Source of the DNA: Bacillota bacterium
GTDB lineage: Bacteria > Bacillota > Clostridia > Acetivibrionales > DSM-1351
Length of the DNA: 19,895 nucleotides
Direction: 5' to 3'
Assembly (NCBI GenBank): GCA_023439045.1
Contig: JAEXOY010000022.1
Coordinates: 1 to 19,895 of the forward strand
Part shown: in pieces, positions 1-6,475 of the stretch
How positions within the stretch are numbered: position 1 is the stretch's first letter
Layout of the letters: each line of letters starts with the position of its first letter
Notes under the pieces: model-generated
Databases searched by the model: none
What the model saw: the letters and a program-made list of their open reading frames with translations, nothing else
What the model was told of the DNA's origin: nothing
Program-made: the position numbers and the translations under genes

Positions 1-66
1 AAAATTATTTCACTTACTCAAAAAATATATGCTTATACATAGGTGTAGTAAATAATCTTACCCTAA

Positions 67-130
67 AATTGTCAATACTTCTATATATCAATGCAAAAAT
101 CAACTTACAAGTATTAGGAGTGTGACAATT
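67..130 (+). promoter_or_regulatory. Inverted repeat enclosing the yyaC ribosome binding site
   Basis: AATTGTC (67-73) followed by AATACTT (74-80) is complementary to AAGTATT (109-115) and GACAATT (124-130). Folded, this gives two 7-bp stems separated by an unpaired 8-nt bulge, AGGAGTGT (116-123), which carries the Shine-Dalgarno sequence; the GTG start at 131 follows directly. It could modulate translation of the downstream gene. The pairing is seen directly; a regulatory role is inference. Bases 1-66 show no other clear feature. Confidence 0.4.
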
Positions 131-733
131 GTGGATTTGGAGAAAGAGGATTTTGTAAACTATTATATAGACTCAAATGAAAAAAATGCCTTTATTAAGT
201 TTTCAGATACTCTATATAACACTATGAAAAAGTATATTACGAAGGATCATAGGGAGATAGTATTTGTCTGTATAGGTACTGATAGATCAACAGGAGACAG
301 CTTAGGACCACTAATAGGGTACAAAATAAGGGACATGAGGTATAATAATATATTTGTTATGGGGGATTTAGATTACCCTGTACATGCCAAAAATCTCGCT
401 GAGGTGTCTTATAAAGTAAAAGAAACCTTTGTAAATCCATTTTTAATTGCAGTTGATGCATGCCTCGGGAAAATGGATCATGTAGGGTACATTACAATAG
501 GAAAGGGAGCTCTAAAACCAGGTTCTGGAGTGAATAAGGATTTAGAACCAATAGGAGATATACACATAACGGGAATAGTAAATTTTGGTGGGTTTATGGA
601 CTTTATGATATTACAAAATACAAGACTTAGCGTTGTGATGAGATTAGCTGATATTATGGCAAATGGAATAAAATATGCTTCATGGAAGATTACAATGGAA
701 ATGCAGGGTGATTGTAAAACCACTGTAAATTAA
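131..733 (+). CDS. yyaC: YyaC-like sporulation protein (DUF1256, GPR-protease-like fold)
   Basis: About 200 residues, the usual length of the YyaC family. These are putative sporulation proteins related to the GPR germination protease that acts on small acid-soluble spore proteins; the precise substrate is unsettled. Visible motifs are CIGTDRSTGDSLGP near residues 47-60, an aspartate in VDACLG near residue 109, and the glycine-rich KPGSGVNKDLEPIGD stretch near 129-143, followed by ITGIVNFGGFMDF. I prefer GTG at 131 over GTG at 122: the ribosome binding site TAGGAG ends at 120, which leaves 10 nt before 131 but only 1 nt before 122. In Bacillus subtilis this gene belongs to the forespore programme; I see no convincing sigma-F/G promoter here. 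It appears monocistronic. Confidence 0.88.
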   Translation: MDLEKEDFVNYYIDSNEKNAFIKFSDTLYNTMKKYITKDHREIVFVCIGTDRSTGDSLGPLIGYKIRDMRYNNIFVMGDLDYPVHAKNLAEVSYKVKETFVNPFLIAVDACLGKMDHVGYITIGKGALKPGSGVNKDLEPIGDIHITGIVNFGGFMDFMILQNTRLSVVMRLADIMANGIKYASWKITMEMQGDCKTTVN

Positions 734-758
734 AGCTGATTTTTTATTGCAATATATT

Positions 759-787
759 CAGACATTTTATATAAAAATCGTTATAAT
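759..787 (+). promoter_or_regulatory. Probable sigma-A promoter for the DUF5668-type gene
   Basis: CAGACA (759-764, four of six matches to the -35 consensus) is followed after exactly 17 nt by a perfect TATAAT (782-787). It lies 70 bp before the next start codon and downstream of the yyaC stop. Confidence 0.5.
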
Positions 788-857
788 AGAATGTAATAAA
801 AAACGAACCAATGAAAATATAGCGTTATAGACATAATCTTTTGTTAGGAGGGTTTTT

Positions 858-1364
858 ATGAGGAATAAAGGTACAGCGATTGTTGGTAGTATTTTGATGA
901 TATTGGGAGTCCTCTTTCTTTTGGATAATCTCGGTATTTTCTCCATTAATTTTGGATTTGATGATATTGGTTGGTTGTTTGGGAACTTCTGGCCATTGTT
1001 CTTAATTGTTCCGGGTCTAGTATTCCATTTTGCATACTTCTCTTCAAGAGCAGGTGATGCAGGATTATTAGTGCCAGGAGGTATTCTTCTTGTAATAGGC
1101 TTGACGTGTCAGGTGTCCATGCTTACTGGATGGTGGAGCTATCTGTGGCCAGGTTACATTCTGGCGGTTGCTTTTGGACTATTTGAGCTCTATGTGTTTG
1201 GTAACAGAGATAAGGGACTATTAATACCCGTTTTTATACTTGGAGGTCTATCTCTGATTTTCTTCTCAATGTCGCTTGGAAGCATTTATTGGCTCAGAAC
1301 ATTCTTAGTACCTGCAATACTCATAATAGGTGGAGCAATGATTATATTTAAAAACAGACGATAA
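858..1364 (+). CDS. LiaF/LiaI-like multi-pass membrane protein (DUF5668 type)
   Basis: 168 residues, almost entirely hydrophobic. Start follows TAGGAGGG with 5 nt spacing. The first 30 residues (GSILMILGVLFLLDNLGI) match the repeating pattern 'G..li..Gv.fLLdnlg' of the LiaI-LiaF transmembrane module, and a second copy of the pattern occurs around residues 72-85 (LLVPGGILLVIGL). Aromatic GNFWPLFLIVPGL near residues 42-54 is typical of the family. I count about six membrane segments, with a basic tail FKNRR. Family members often sit in cell-envelope stress loci, but this one lacks the C-terminal LiaF domain and has no two-component genes next to it, so its function is open. Confidence 0.7.
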   Translation: MRNKGTAIVGSILMILGVLFLLDNLGIFSINFGFDDIGWLFGNFWPLFLIVPGLVFHFAYFSSRAGDAGLLVPGGILLVIGLTCQVSMLTGWWSYLWPGYILAVAFGLFELYVFGNRDKGLLIPVFILGGLSLIFFSMSLGSIYWLRTFLVPAILIIGGAMIIFKNRR

Positions 1365-1446
1365 TAATCATTCCCCATTTATGCTCTTACTCATATACTA
1401 TACTAGTGAATAAATAGCTAATAGCAGTAGCACTAGGAGTAAAGGT

Positions 1447-1872
1447 ATGGAAGAAAAGGATAGTGTAAAAGATAAGCTGGAACAGCTAAGAGGCTTTGTA
1501 CATCAGGGAGTTAATTCAATGATGGAAGAGAATTCAGAAGAAAGATCTCATACTCTTGATAAAAATGATAAGCATAACCAGCATGGCAAGGCAAAACAAA
1601 GTAGTCATAAAAAACAGCATAATGATAAGAATTATAATAAGAATCATACTAACAAGAATGATAATATCAAGGTTGATGGTTCCAAAAGTGATAATATGAA
1701 GAATGACGATAAAATGAATGAAAACATCAAGCATGAACATCATGAAAAGAAACATCACAGTAAAAAGAAGAGTCATTCCCACAATGAAAAGCTAGAAAAA
1801 TATAAATCTACAAAACACCAAAAATCTATGAAAAAAGATAAAAATAATAAAAATAGGTGTTATAATAGATAG
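1447..1872 (+). CDS. Lys/His/Asn-rich low-complexity hypothetical protein
   Basis: 141 residues with a start after CTAGGAGT. The first ~35 residues look like an ordinary amphipathic helix (KDKLEQLRGFVHQGVNSMM). The remainder is strongly biased to Lys, His, Asn, Asp and Ser with many HN, HK, HH and KN pairs (for example KHEHHEKKHHSKKKSHSH near residues 95-112), and no hydrophobic core. It should be disordered and positively charged and could bind metal ions, nucleic acid or polyphosphate; none of this is shown. No signal peptide. It directly precedes rubredoxin by 73 bp with no terminator between, so co-transcription is possible. I do not recognise a family. Confidence 0.6.
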   Translation: MEEKDSVKDKLEQLRGFVHQGVNSMMEENSEERSHTLDKNDKHNQHGKAKQSSHKKQHNDKNYNKNHTNKNDNIKVDGSKSDNMKNDDKMNENIKHEHHEKKHHSKKKSHSHNEKLEKYKSTKHQKSMKKDKNNKNRCYNR

Positions 1873-1945
1873 AAAGTGGGAATATATATTTGGTAATGAA
1901 CGAAAGTAAGCAAGAAAAACACTATTAGAAGAGGAGAGGAAAGCT

Positions 1946-2104
1946 ATGGACAAATACGTATGTACTGCATGTGGTTATGTGTATGATCCTGAAGTAGGAG
2001 ATGAGGACAGTGGAATTGCTCCAGGCACCGCTTTCGAAGATATTCCTGAGGATTGGGTATGTCCTCTTTGCGGCGTTGACAAAAGCATGTTTGAAAAAGC
2101 ATAA
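1946..2104 (+). CDS. rd: Rubredoxin
   Basis: A complete 52-residue rubredoxin. It starts with ATG at 1946 after GAGGAGAGGA, and stops at 2102-2104. The two knuckles that hold the single Fe(Cys)4 centre are visible: CTACGYVYDPEVGD (Cys6 and Cys9) and WVCPLCGVDKSMF (Cys39 and Cys42). The conserved GI.PGT.F.D.P.DW core lies between them. Rubredoxins are small cytoplasmic electron carriers, in Clostridia commonly feeding oxygen and peroxide detoxification enzymes. No partner reductase or flavodiiron protein is adjacent. A strong terminator begins at the stop codon. Confidence 0.97.
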   Translation: MDKYVCTACGYVYDPEVGDEDSGIAPGTAFEDIPEDWVCPLCGVDKSMFEKA

Positions 2105-2138
2105 AAAAACGGGTTCCCTGAAAGGGAATCCGTTTTTT
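2104..2138 (+). terminator. Rho-independent terminator after rubredoxin
   Basis: A 9-bp stem, CGGGTTCCC (2110-2118) with GGGAATCCG (2124-2132), encloses a TGAAA loop. It is flanked by an A-run and six Ts, so it could stop transcription in both directions. Confidence 0.93.
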
Positions 2139-2186
2139 ATGTAAGTAAAATCCCTAAATCCCATCGTTACTTTTTTATAGATACTT

Positions 2187-2277
2187 AAAACTTTAATAAT
2201 AACTAAGTGAGCATAGATCAAATATAAGTCCATTATCTTAGATAGACCTAAAACTTTATAACCAAGAGAGCATAGAT
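2187..2277. repeat. Imperfect direct repeat in the spacer before the amidotransferase gene
   Basis: AAAACTTTAATAATAACTAA with GTGAGCATAGAT (2187-2218) recurs in shorter form as AAAACTTTATAACCAAG with AGAGCATAGAT (2250-2277), offset by 63 bp. The rest of the 2139-2308 spacer is AT-rich and shows no gene. Confidence 0.5.
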
Positions 2278-2308
2278 AATATAACATATTATTGAGTGGA
2301 GGGATTTT

Positions 2309-3034
2309 GTGGGTGCAAGAAAACCAGTCATTGGCATTACATGCGGATACGACAATCAGACTACAATGAGCTTTGTAAAGGACGGCTATTATGAGGCTGT
2401 TATAAAGGCTGGCGGATTGGCTATATTACTTCCCGTAACGGATGATGAGGGTGTTATTTCAGGATATTACTCTATGTGTGATGGCATTATACTATCGGGC
2501 GGCCCAGATGTTGATGCATGTTATTTTGGTGAGGAAAACATGCCTTATGCAGGAGAAATATCGCCCATCAGAGACTCAATGGAAATAAAGCTGGCGAGGC
2601 TGTGTCTGGATATGGATAAGCCAATACTAGGTATTTGCAGAGGCTGTCAGGTACTGAATATAGCGGCAGGAGGATCGATATTTCAAGATATTTATCAACA
2701 ATGCCAACAAAGTGAGAGCATAAGGACCCCTCTCAAACATATGCAGCAAGCGCCTAAATGGTATCCCACTCATAGTATCAGAATAAAAAAAGAGTCAATG
2801 TTACACGATATATTTAAGCAAGATGAAATAAGGGTAAACTCATTTCATCATCAGGCAATAAGTACAACGGCTGAACGATTTACTATAGCAGCAGCTGCAA
2901 AGGATGGTGTAATTGAGGCTATTACAAACGAACGCAAGACATTTACGGTAGGAGTACAATGGCATCCTGAACTAATGTTTTCAAAATATGACAATCAGCT
3001 TGCTTTGTTTGAAAGAATGATTGCAGTGTGTTAA
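2309..3034 (+). CDS. Class I glutamine amidotransferase, gamma-glutamyl-gamma-aminobutyrate hydrolase type (peptidase C26)
   Basis: 241 residues, full length for the PuuD/C26 family, cytoplasmic. GTG start at 2309 after GGAGGG with 5 nt spacing. Motifs in order: GITCGYDN near residue 9, GIILSGGPDVDACYFGE 59-75, PILGICRGCQVLNIAAGGS 105-123 with the nucleophile Cys110, NSFHHQAI 177-184, and VGVQWHPE 214-221 with catalytic His219 and Glu221. Members hydrolyse gamma-glutamyl amide bonds, such as gamma-Glu-GABA in putrescine breakdown. No other putrescine gene is nearby, so the substrate is uncertain; a gamma-glutamyl peptide or another gamma-Glu conjugate is equally possible. Confidence 0.9.
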   Translation: MGARKPVIGITCGYDNQTTMSFVKDGYYEAVIKAGGLAILLPVTDDEGVISGYYSMCDGIILSGGPDVDACYFGEENMPYAGEISPIRDSMEIKLARLCLDMDKPILGICRGCQVLNIAAGGSIFQDIYQQCQQSESIRTPLKHMQQAPKWYPTHSIRIKKESMLHDIFKQDEIRVNSFHHQAISTTAERFTIAAAAKDGVIEAITNERKTFTVGVQWHPELMFSKYDNQLALFERMIAVC

Positions 3035-3068
3035 AATATTTACAAAAACCATTAGACAAGGAGGAAGT

Positions 3069-3110
3069 GTGGCTAGCATAAGAGGATGGCACACTAGAGA
3101 AGATGAATAA
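3069..3110 (+). CDS. Possible 13-codon leader peptide overlapping the mscS start
   Basis: A near-perfect ribosome binding site AAGGAGG (3058-3064) is followed after 4 nt by a GTG (3069) opening a 13-residue frame (MASIRGWHTREDE) that stops at 3108-3110, overlapping the mscS ATG at 3103 by 8 nt. The mscS ATG itself has only a poorly spaced GAGAAG before it. This arrangement fits translational coupling. It may be chance: the frame is very short and I recognise no family. Confidence 0.3.
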   Translation: MASIRGWHTREDE

Positions 3111-3906
3111 GATTACGGAGTTTATGCGCGAAACATTAGGAGATTTCTATGGGCCAGCAGTTGTCGTTATTAAAATAATAATGGTGATTGTAGTTGCAAG
3201 CTTTATTGTCAAGATAGGAACATCAATAATTAAAAAGGCATTTAATAAGCAAAAGGGGCTTAAGCTTAAGCTCAGCGATAAAAGAGTGGACACCATGTGC
3301 ACTATTTCAATAAGTGTTTTCAAGTATACAGTTTATATAGCTGCTATATTGTTTGTATTGGTAGAAATTTTTAATATGACATCAGTTTTAGCGGCTGCCG
3401 GAGTGGGTGGTGTAGCAATAGGTTTCGGTGCTCAGAGTTTCATCAAGGATACTATATCAGGTTTCTTTATTATTTTGGAGGATCAATATTCCGTTGGAGA
3501 TGTGATTACAATAGATAATATGACGGGAACAGTTGAGGATATGGAGCTTCGTGTTACCAGGCTGAAGAATGGGAACGGAGACCTTTGTATTATACCAAAT
3601 GGTGAGATTAAGAAAGTAGTCAATCATACCAGAGATAACAAGCAGGTTTTAGTGGATATTCCGATAGCCTACACTGCTAATATTGAAAAGGTTAGTGAGA
3701 TTGCTCAGTCGGTGTGTGACAAGGTTAAGGAAGAATTTGATGTACTGACTGACAAGCCCGAGTTCTTGGGTATAACTAGCTTTGCAGAAAGAAGTATGAA
3801 TCTGAGAATTGTTGCAAAAACAAAGCCAAATGAGCAAGGGGCAGTTGAAAGAAGGATTAGATTACTTATTAAACAGGGCTTTGATGATGCTGGAATACAG
3901 TTTTAG
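3103..3906 (+). CDS. Small-conductance mechanosensitive channel, MscS family
   Basis: 267 residues, close to the 286 of E. coli MscS. Three membrane helices are visible: about 18-40, 66-92 and the pore helix 95-125, which has the Gly/Ala-rich packing AAAGVGGVAIGFGAQSFIKD. The pore helix is followed by the beta-domain hallmark VGDVITI and GTVEDMELRVTRLKN, then IPNGEI, and a C-terminal alpha/beta cage. The protein should open under membrane tension to release solutes in osmotic downshock. The start is ambiguous: ATG 3103 or ATG 3124, the latter with GGAG only 3 nt upstream. DUF951 genes often sit beside mscS in Firmicutes, as here. Confidence 0.92.
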   Translation: MNKITEFMRETLGDFYGPAVVVIKIIMVIVVASFIVKIGTSIIKKAFNKQKGLKLKLSDKRVDTMCTISISVFKYTVYIAAILFVLVEIFNMTSVLAAAGVGGVAIGFGAQSFIKDTISGFFIILEDQYSVGDVITIDNMTGTVEDMELRVTRLKNGNGDLCIIPNGEIKKVVNHTRDNKQVLVDIPIAYTANIEKVSEIAQSVCDKVKEEFDVLTDKPEFLGITSFAERSMNLRIVAKTKPNEQGAVERRIRLLIKQGFDDAGIQF

Positions 3907-3927
3907 ACATAATAATTAGTTAAGAAC

Positions 3928-3975
3928 AAAGCAATACAGTTTGAAATAAAATAGTTTAAAGCAATATAGTTTGAA
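3928..3975. repeat. Short direct repeat between mscS and the DUF951 gene
   Basis: AAAGCAATACAGTTTGAA (3928-3945) recurs with one mismatch at 3958-3975, a 30-bp period. It looks like a small local duplication just upstream of the DUF951 ribosome binding site. Confidence 0.6.
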
Positions 3976-3991
3976 TGCATGAGGTGATATT

Positions 3992-4210
3992 ATGCCTGAA
4001 AGATTTGCGGTTGGTGACATTGTTGAGATGAAGAAGCAGCACCCCTGTGGAAGTAAGCAATGGGAAGTACTGAGAATAGGAGCAGATTTTCGTATCAAAT
4101 GTACCGGTTGCGCTCATCAGGTAATGCTTGCACGAACAAAGTTTGAGAAAAATGTAAAGAAGATTCTTAAGTCAAACTTGATTAATGAAAATAATACTCA
4201 GCAACAATAA
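3992..4210 (+). CDS. DUF951 family protein
   Basis: 72 residues, typical length. The family signature is clear: FAVGDIVEMKKQHPCGS near 5-21 and WEVLRIGADFRIKCTGCAHQ near 24-43, with Cys19, Cys37 and Cys40 suggesting a metal-binding or beta-barrel fold. ATG follows GAGGTGAT with 3 nt spacing. The biochemical role is unknown. Family members commonly lie next to mscS and upstream of chromosome maintenance or ribosomal genes in Firmicutes; here only the mscS link is kept. The tail (about residues 60-72, NENNTQQQ) is polar and probably disordered. Confidence 0.88.
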   Translation: MPERFAVGDIVEMKKQHPCGSKQWEVLRIGADFRIKCTGCAHQVMLARTKFEKNVKKILKSNLINENNTQQQ

Positions 4211-4297
4211 AAATATCTTTAAGTAAGGCAATACTGCATAGGAAATACATTATTGGTAACACTTGTTAGTATAGAGTTTACTATGCAGGAGGTTAAT

Positions 4298-4585
4298 ATG
4301 TCAGAGAGTGCCAAACCATCAGAAACATTTGAAAATCTTATCAAGGATTACCTACATCAGGGAAAAGAAAAACTTGAAAAGGATCTTGCGGGTACGAGGG
4401 AGGCTATTAAGCTTATAGCTAAAGAAAAAACGAAGCAATTTATGCGCACTATGGACAAGGGCCTCAGCTCAGAGGAAAGAGAATTTCTGAACTCAATTAT
4501 AATAACAAGCATGTATCAATCATTTTGCTACGGCTATGGAATAGGAAAAATAGAGGGAGAGACAAAGCAAAAGGTTTGCTTGTAA
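4298..4585 (+). CDS. Small helical hypothetical protein
   Basis: 95 residues. I use ATG 4298, because AGGAGG ends 5 nt before it; an upstream in-frame start at 4253 has no ribosome binding site. The protein is acidic and lysine-rich, with predicted helices around residues 10-45 (NLIKDYLHQGKEKLEKDLAG) and a more hydrophobic, Tyr/Gly-rich end (SIIITSMYQSFCYGYGIGK, about 66-84). No signal peptide or membrane segment. I do not recognise a family. A terminator follows 22 bp downstream, so it closes the transcription unit that may start at mscS. Confidence 0.72.
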   Translation: MSESAKPSETFENLIKDYLHQGKEKLEKDLAGTREAIKLIAKEKTKQFMRTMDKGLSSEEREFLNSIIITSMYQSFCYGYGIGKIEGETKQKVCL

Positions 4586-4607
4586 GGCTCTCGTTGTTGT
4601 TAGGAAG

Positions 4608-4642
4608 AAAAGCGATTAAGGGTTATCCTTAGTCGCTTTTTT
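4608..4642 (+). terminator. Rho-independent terminator
   Basis: AAAAGCGATTAAGG (4608-4621) pairs with CCTTAGTCGCTTTT (4627-4640) around a 5-nt loop and ends in a T-run. It ends the plus-strand operon shortly before the oppositely oriented tRNA. Confidence 0.9.
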
Positions 4643-4652
4643 GTCATGCAAA

Positions 4653-4688
4653 ATAAAAAAGCCTGTAATCCATTGAAGTTACAGGCTT
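4653..4688 (-). terminator. Terminator of tRNA-Ser(CGA)
   Basis: AAGCCTGTAA (4659-4668) and TTACAGGCTT (4679-4688) form a 10-bp stem. Read on the minus strand it is followed by a T-run (4658 down to 4653). The stem begins at the last base of the tRNA CCA end. Confidence 0.88.
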
Positions 4689-4778
4689 GGCGGAGAGAAA
4701 GGGATTTGAACCCTTGATACCCTTTCGGGTATATCTGATTTCGAGTCAGAGACCTTCGGCCAGCTCGGACATCTCTCC
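4688..4778 (-). tRNA. tRNA-Ser, anticodon CGA
   Basis: 91 nt including an encoded CCA end (4688-4690). On the minus strand the acceptor stem GGAGAGA pairs with TCTCTCC, followed by discriminator G. The anticodon loop is CTCGAAA between CTGA and TCAG half-stems, giving anticodon CGA, which reads UCG codons. The long class II variable arm ATACCC / GGGTAT and the T-arm GGGTTCAAATCCC confirm a serine tRNA. It is a single-gene unit with its own terminator. Confidence 0.97.
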
Positions 4779-4832
4779 GTATATAGGATTCAACTGACAG
4801 TAGATGCTAATAAATAAGCATTTTAGTCGCTT

Positions 4833-4860
4833 ATACTATATAGCTACCTTGTATCGTCAG
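4833..4860 (-). promoter_or_regulatory. Candidate promoter of tRNA-Ser(CGA)
   Basis: On the minus strand, CTGACG (4855-4860) lies 16 nt before TAGTAT (4833-4838), about 54 nt upstream of the tRNA. A second -35-like TTGACG at 4875-4880 has no good -10 at the right distance. Weak call. Confidence 0.35.
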
Positions 4861-4938
4861 CATTTATATTTTACCGTCAAATGACTAATCTTTCAAGTAA
4901 AAGAATATAAAAACTTAAACTAGTTTTTGCCATGTATA

Positions 4939-4947
4939 TGGTACAAT
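4939..4947 (+). promoter_or_regulatory. Candidate extended -10 for the HD/HD-GYP gene
   Basis: TGGTACAAT (4939-4947) matches an extended -10 (TGnTAtAAT) but has no clear -35. It would give a leader of about 175 nt. TATAAT at 5054-5059 is an alternative. The stretch 4779-5128 between the tRNA and this gene is otherwise AT-rich, without a gene or recognisable riboswitch. Confidence 0.35.
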
Positions 4948-5128
4948 CAATTTTTTATCGAATATATTATTAATAAAGATTTATTTGTCTTTTTTGAAAG
5001 AATAAATAATATTTCCTATTCAACAAAATCATTTTATAGCTTAAAATAATAGATATAATAAACTGAATTTGGGTACAAAAATATACCACAACAACCACAG
5101 TACATATATAGACAAGGATTGATTTTTT

Positions 5129-6382
5129 ATGAAGCAAGAGATACCTATTATTGATATTATTATATCCTTATCGGGTGCGATTGACCTGATAAACCCCAGC
5201 ATATCAAATCATCACAAAAGGGTGGCTTACTTAGCTTACCGTATAGGAAAAGAGATGAATTATCCTGAGCCAGAACTGATGGATATTGTTCTAGCTGGCC
5301 TTTTACATGATTGTGGTGCAGTAAACTTTTTTGAGAGAAATTATATTTTTGAATTTGATTTTGGGAATAGTATGCTACAAAGACACTCTCATGGTTATAA
5401 AGGTTGGTTTATTTTAAATGACGTTCCAGAATTAGAAAATGCTGCTGAAATCATCAAATTTCATCACATTTTCTGGAACGAGGAAAATGCTTCCCATATG
5501 GGTAATTACAACGTTCCGAGAGGCAGCCATATTCTGCATCTTGCAGACAGAGTAGATATATTGATAAATAGAGATGAGGAAATACTTAAGCAGAGAACAT
5601 ATATATATGACACTATAAAAAGTAAAAGTGGAGAAATGTTTATGCCACAAGCTGTTGAGGCGCTCGGAGCTGTTTTTGGTAAAATGTATATTTGGTTTGA
5701 TCTAGTAAATCCACATCTTGAGATACTGTTAAAACAAATTATGGCATCTTATAAAGTAAATCTTGATCCATATACACTTATAAACTATGCAAATATAGCC
5801 CATAGAATAATCGACTTTAGAAGCCAATTCACAGCTACGCATTCAATGGGTGTAGCAGCTACAACTAAGTCTATCGCTACCCTTATGAAATTTAGTGAGG
5901 GGGATATTCAATTGATGTATAGCGCTGGGCTTATGCATGATGTGGGTAAACTATGCATACCTGATCGTATATTAGAAAAACCAAGTTCTCTGAGTGTAGA
6001 TGAGTTCAATCTTATGAAGTCACATACTTACCATACCTATAGGATAATTGATTCTATACCTGGCCTGGATAAAGTTCGTGATTGGGCAGCCTTTCATCAT
6101 GAGAAGCTTGATGGAACAGGCTATCCCTTTGGAAAGACTGCAGAAGAGTTGGACATGGGCTCAAGAATATTGACTGTGTGTGATATTTTCACAGCTCTGA
6201 CAGAGGATAGACCTTACAGAAAGGCAGTAGCTATAGATAAAGCAATTTCAACTATAAACAAAATTGGTAACCTTGATGATGATGTGAAGCTTTGCTTAAA
6301 TAAAAATCTATATGAAATAAATGAAATTCGCAAGAATTCGCAGGAGTCTGTGATTACCAAATGCTCATGCATTTTTAAATAA
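5129..6382 (+). CDS. Tandem HD-domain protein: N-terminal HD plus C-terminal HD-GYP phosphodiesterase-like domain
   Basis: 417 residues without a signal peptide, membrane segment or receiver domain, so a soluble protein. The first HD domain spans about 25-160, with His28/His29, the His60-Asp61 pair in LLHDCG, His112/His113 in FHHIFW and Asp140 in HLADRVD. The second, about 220-385, is HD-GYP-like: His238, LMHDVGKLCIPD with His270-Asp271, SHTYHT around 299, and HHEKLDGTGYP at 323-333 carrying the GYP motif, then Asp352. HD-GYP proteins hydrolyse cyclic di-GMP (some cGAMP) with a bi- or trinuclear metal centre; this domain keeps the residues needed. Monocistronic; a weak hairpin with a T-run follows. 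Which nucleotide it acts on is not visible from sequence. Confidence 0.9.
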   Translation: MKQEIPIIDIIISLSGAIDLINPSISNHHKRVAYLAYRIGKEMNYPEPELMDIVLAGLLHDCGAVNFFERNYIFEFDFGNSMLQRHSHGYKGWFILNDVPELENAAEIIKFHHIFWNEENASHMGNYNVPRGSHILHLADRVDILINRDEEILKQRTYIYDTIKSKSGEMFMPQAVEALGAVFGKMYIWFDLVNPHLEILLKQIMASYKVNLDPYTLINYANIAHRIIDFRSQFTATHSMGVAATTKSIATLMKFSEGDIQLMYSAGLMHDVGKLCIPDRILEKPSSLSVDEFNLMKSHTYHTYRIIDSIPGLDKVRDWAAFHHEKLDGTGYPFGKTAEELDMGSRILTVCDIFTALTEDRPYRKAVAIDKAISTINKIGNLDDDVKLCLNKNLYEINEIRKNSQESVITKCSCIFK

Positions 6383-6392
6383 GAAAACTGCC

Positions 6393-6431
6393 ATGAGTGT
6401 ATACAAGAGTGATCGTAAGATACTCATTTTT
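6393..6431 (+). terminator. Possible weak terminator after the HD/HD-GYP gene
   Basis: ATGAGTGTAT (6393-6402) pairs with ATACTCAT (6420-6427) with a single bulged G and a 17-nt loop, followed by five Ts. The stem is short and AT-rich. Confidence 0.4.
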
Positions 6432-6435
6432 GATG

Positions 6436-6444
6436 TGATATAAT
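6436..6444 (+). promoter_or_regulatory. Extended -10 promoter of the alcohol dehydrogenase gene
   Basis: TGATATAAT (6436-6444) is a perfect extended -10 about 32 bp before the start codon. No good -35 is visible 17 bp upstream. Confidence 0.5.
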
Positions 6445-6475
6445 TTCACTTATGAACCTGTAAAGGAGGAGCACT

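Noticed and set aside
122..130. Upstream GTG start for the yyaC-like gene
   Set aside because: Only one base separates it from the ribosome binding site; GTG 131 is correctly spaced.
1534..1782. Hydrophobic minus-strand ORF
   Set aside because: It is the complement of the Lys/Asn/His-rich codons, which reads as Ile/Phe/Met/Val by composition; no ribosome binding site.
4688..4778. tRNA-Ser as a prophage or island attachment site
   Set aside because: No integrase and no duplicated tRNA 3' end is visible in the window.
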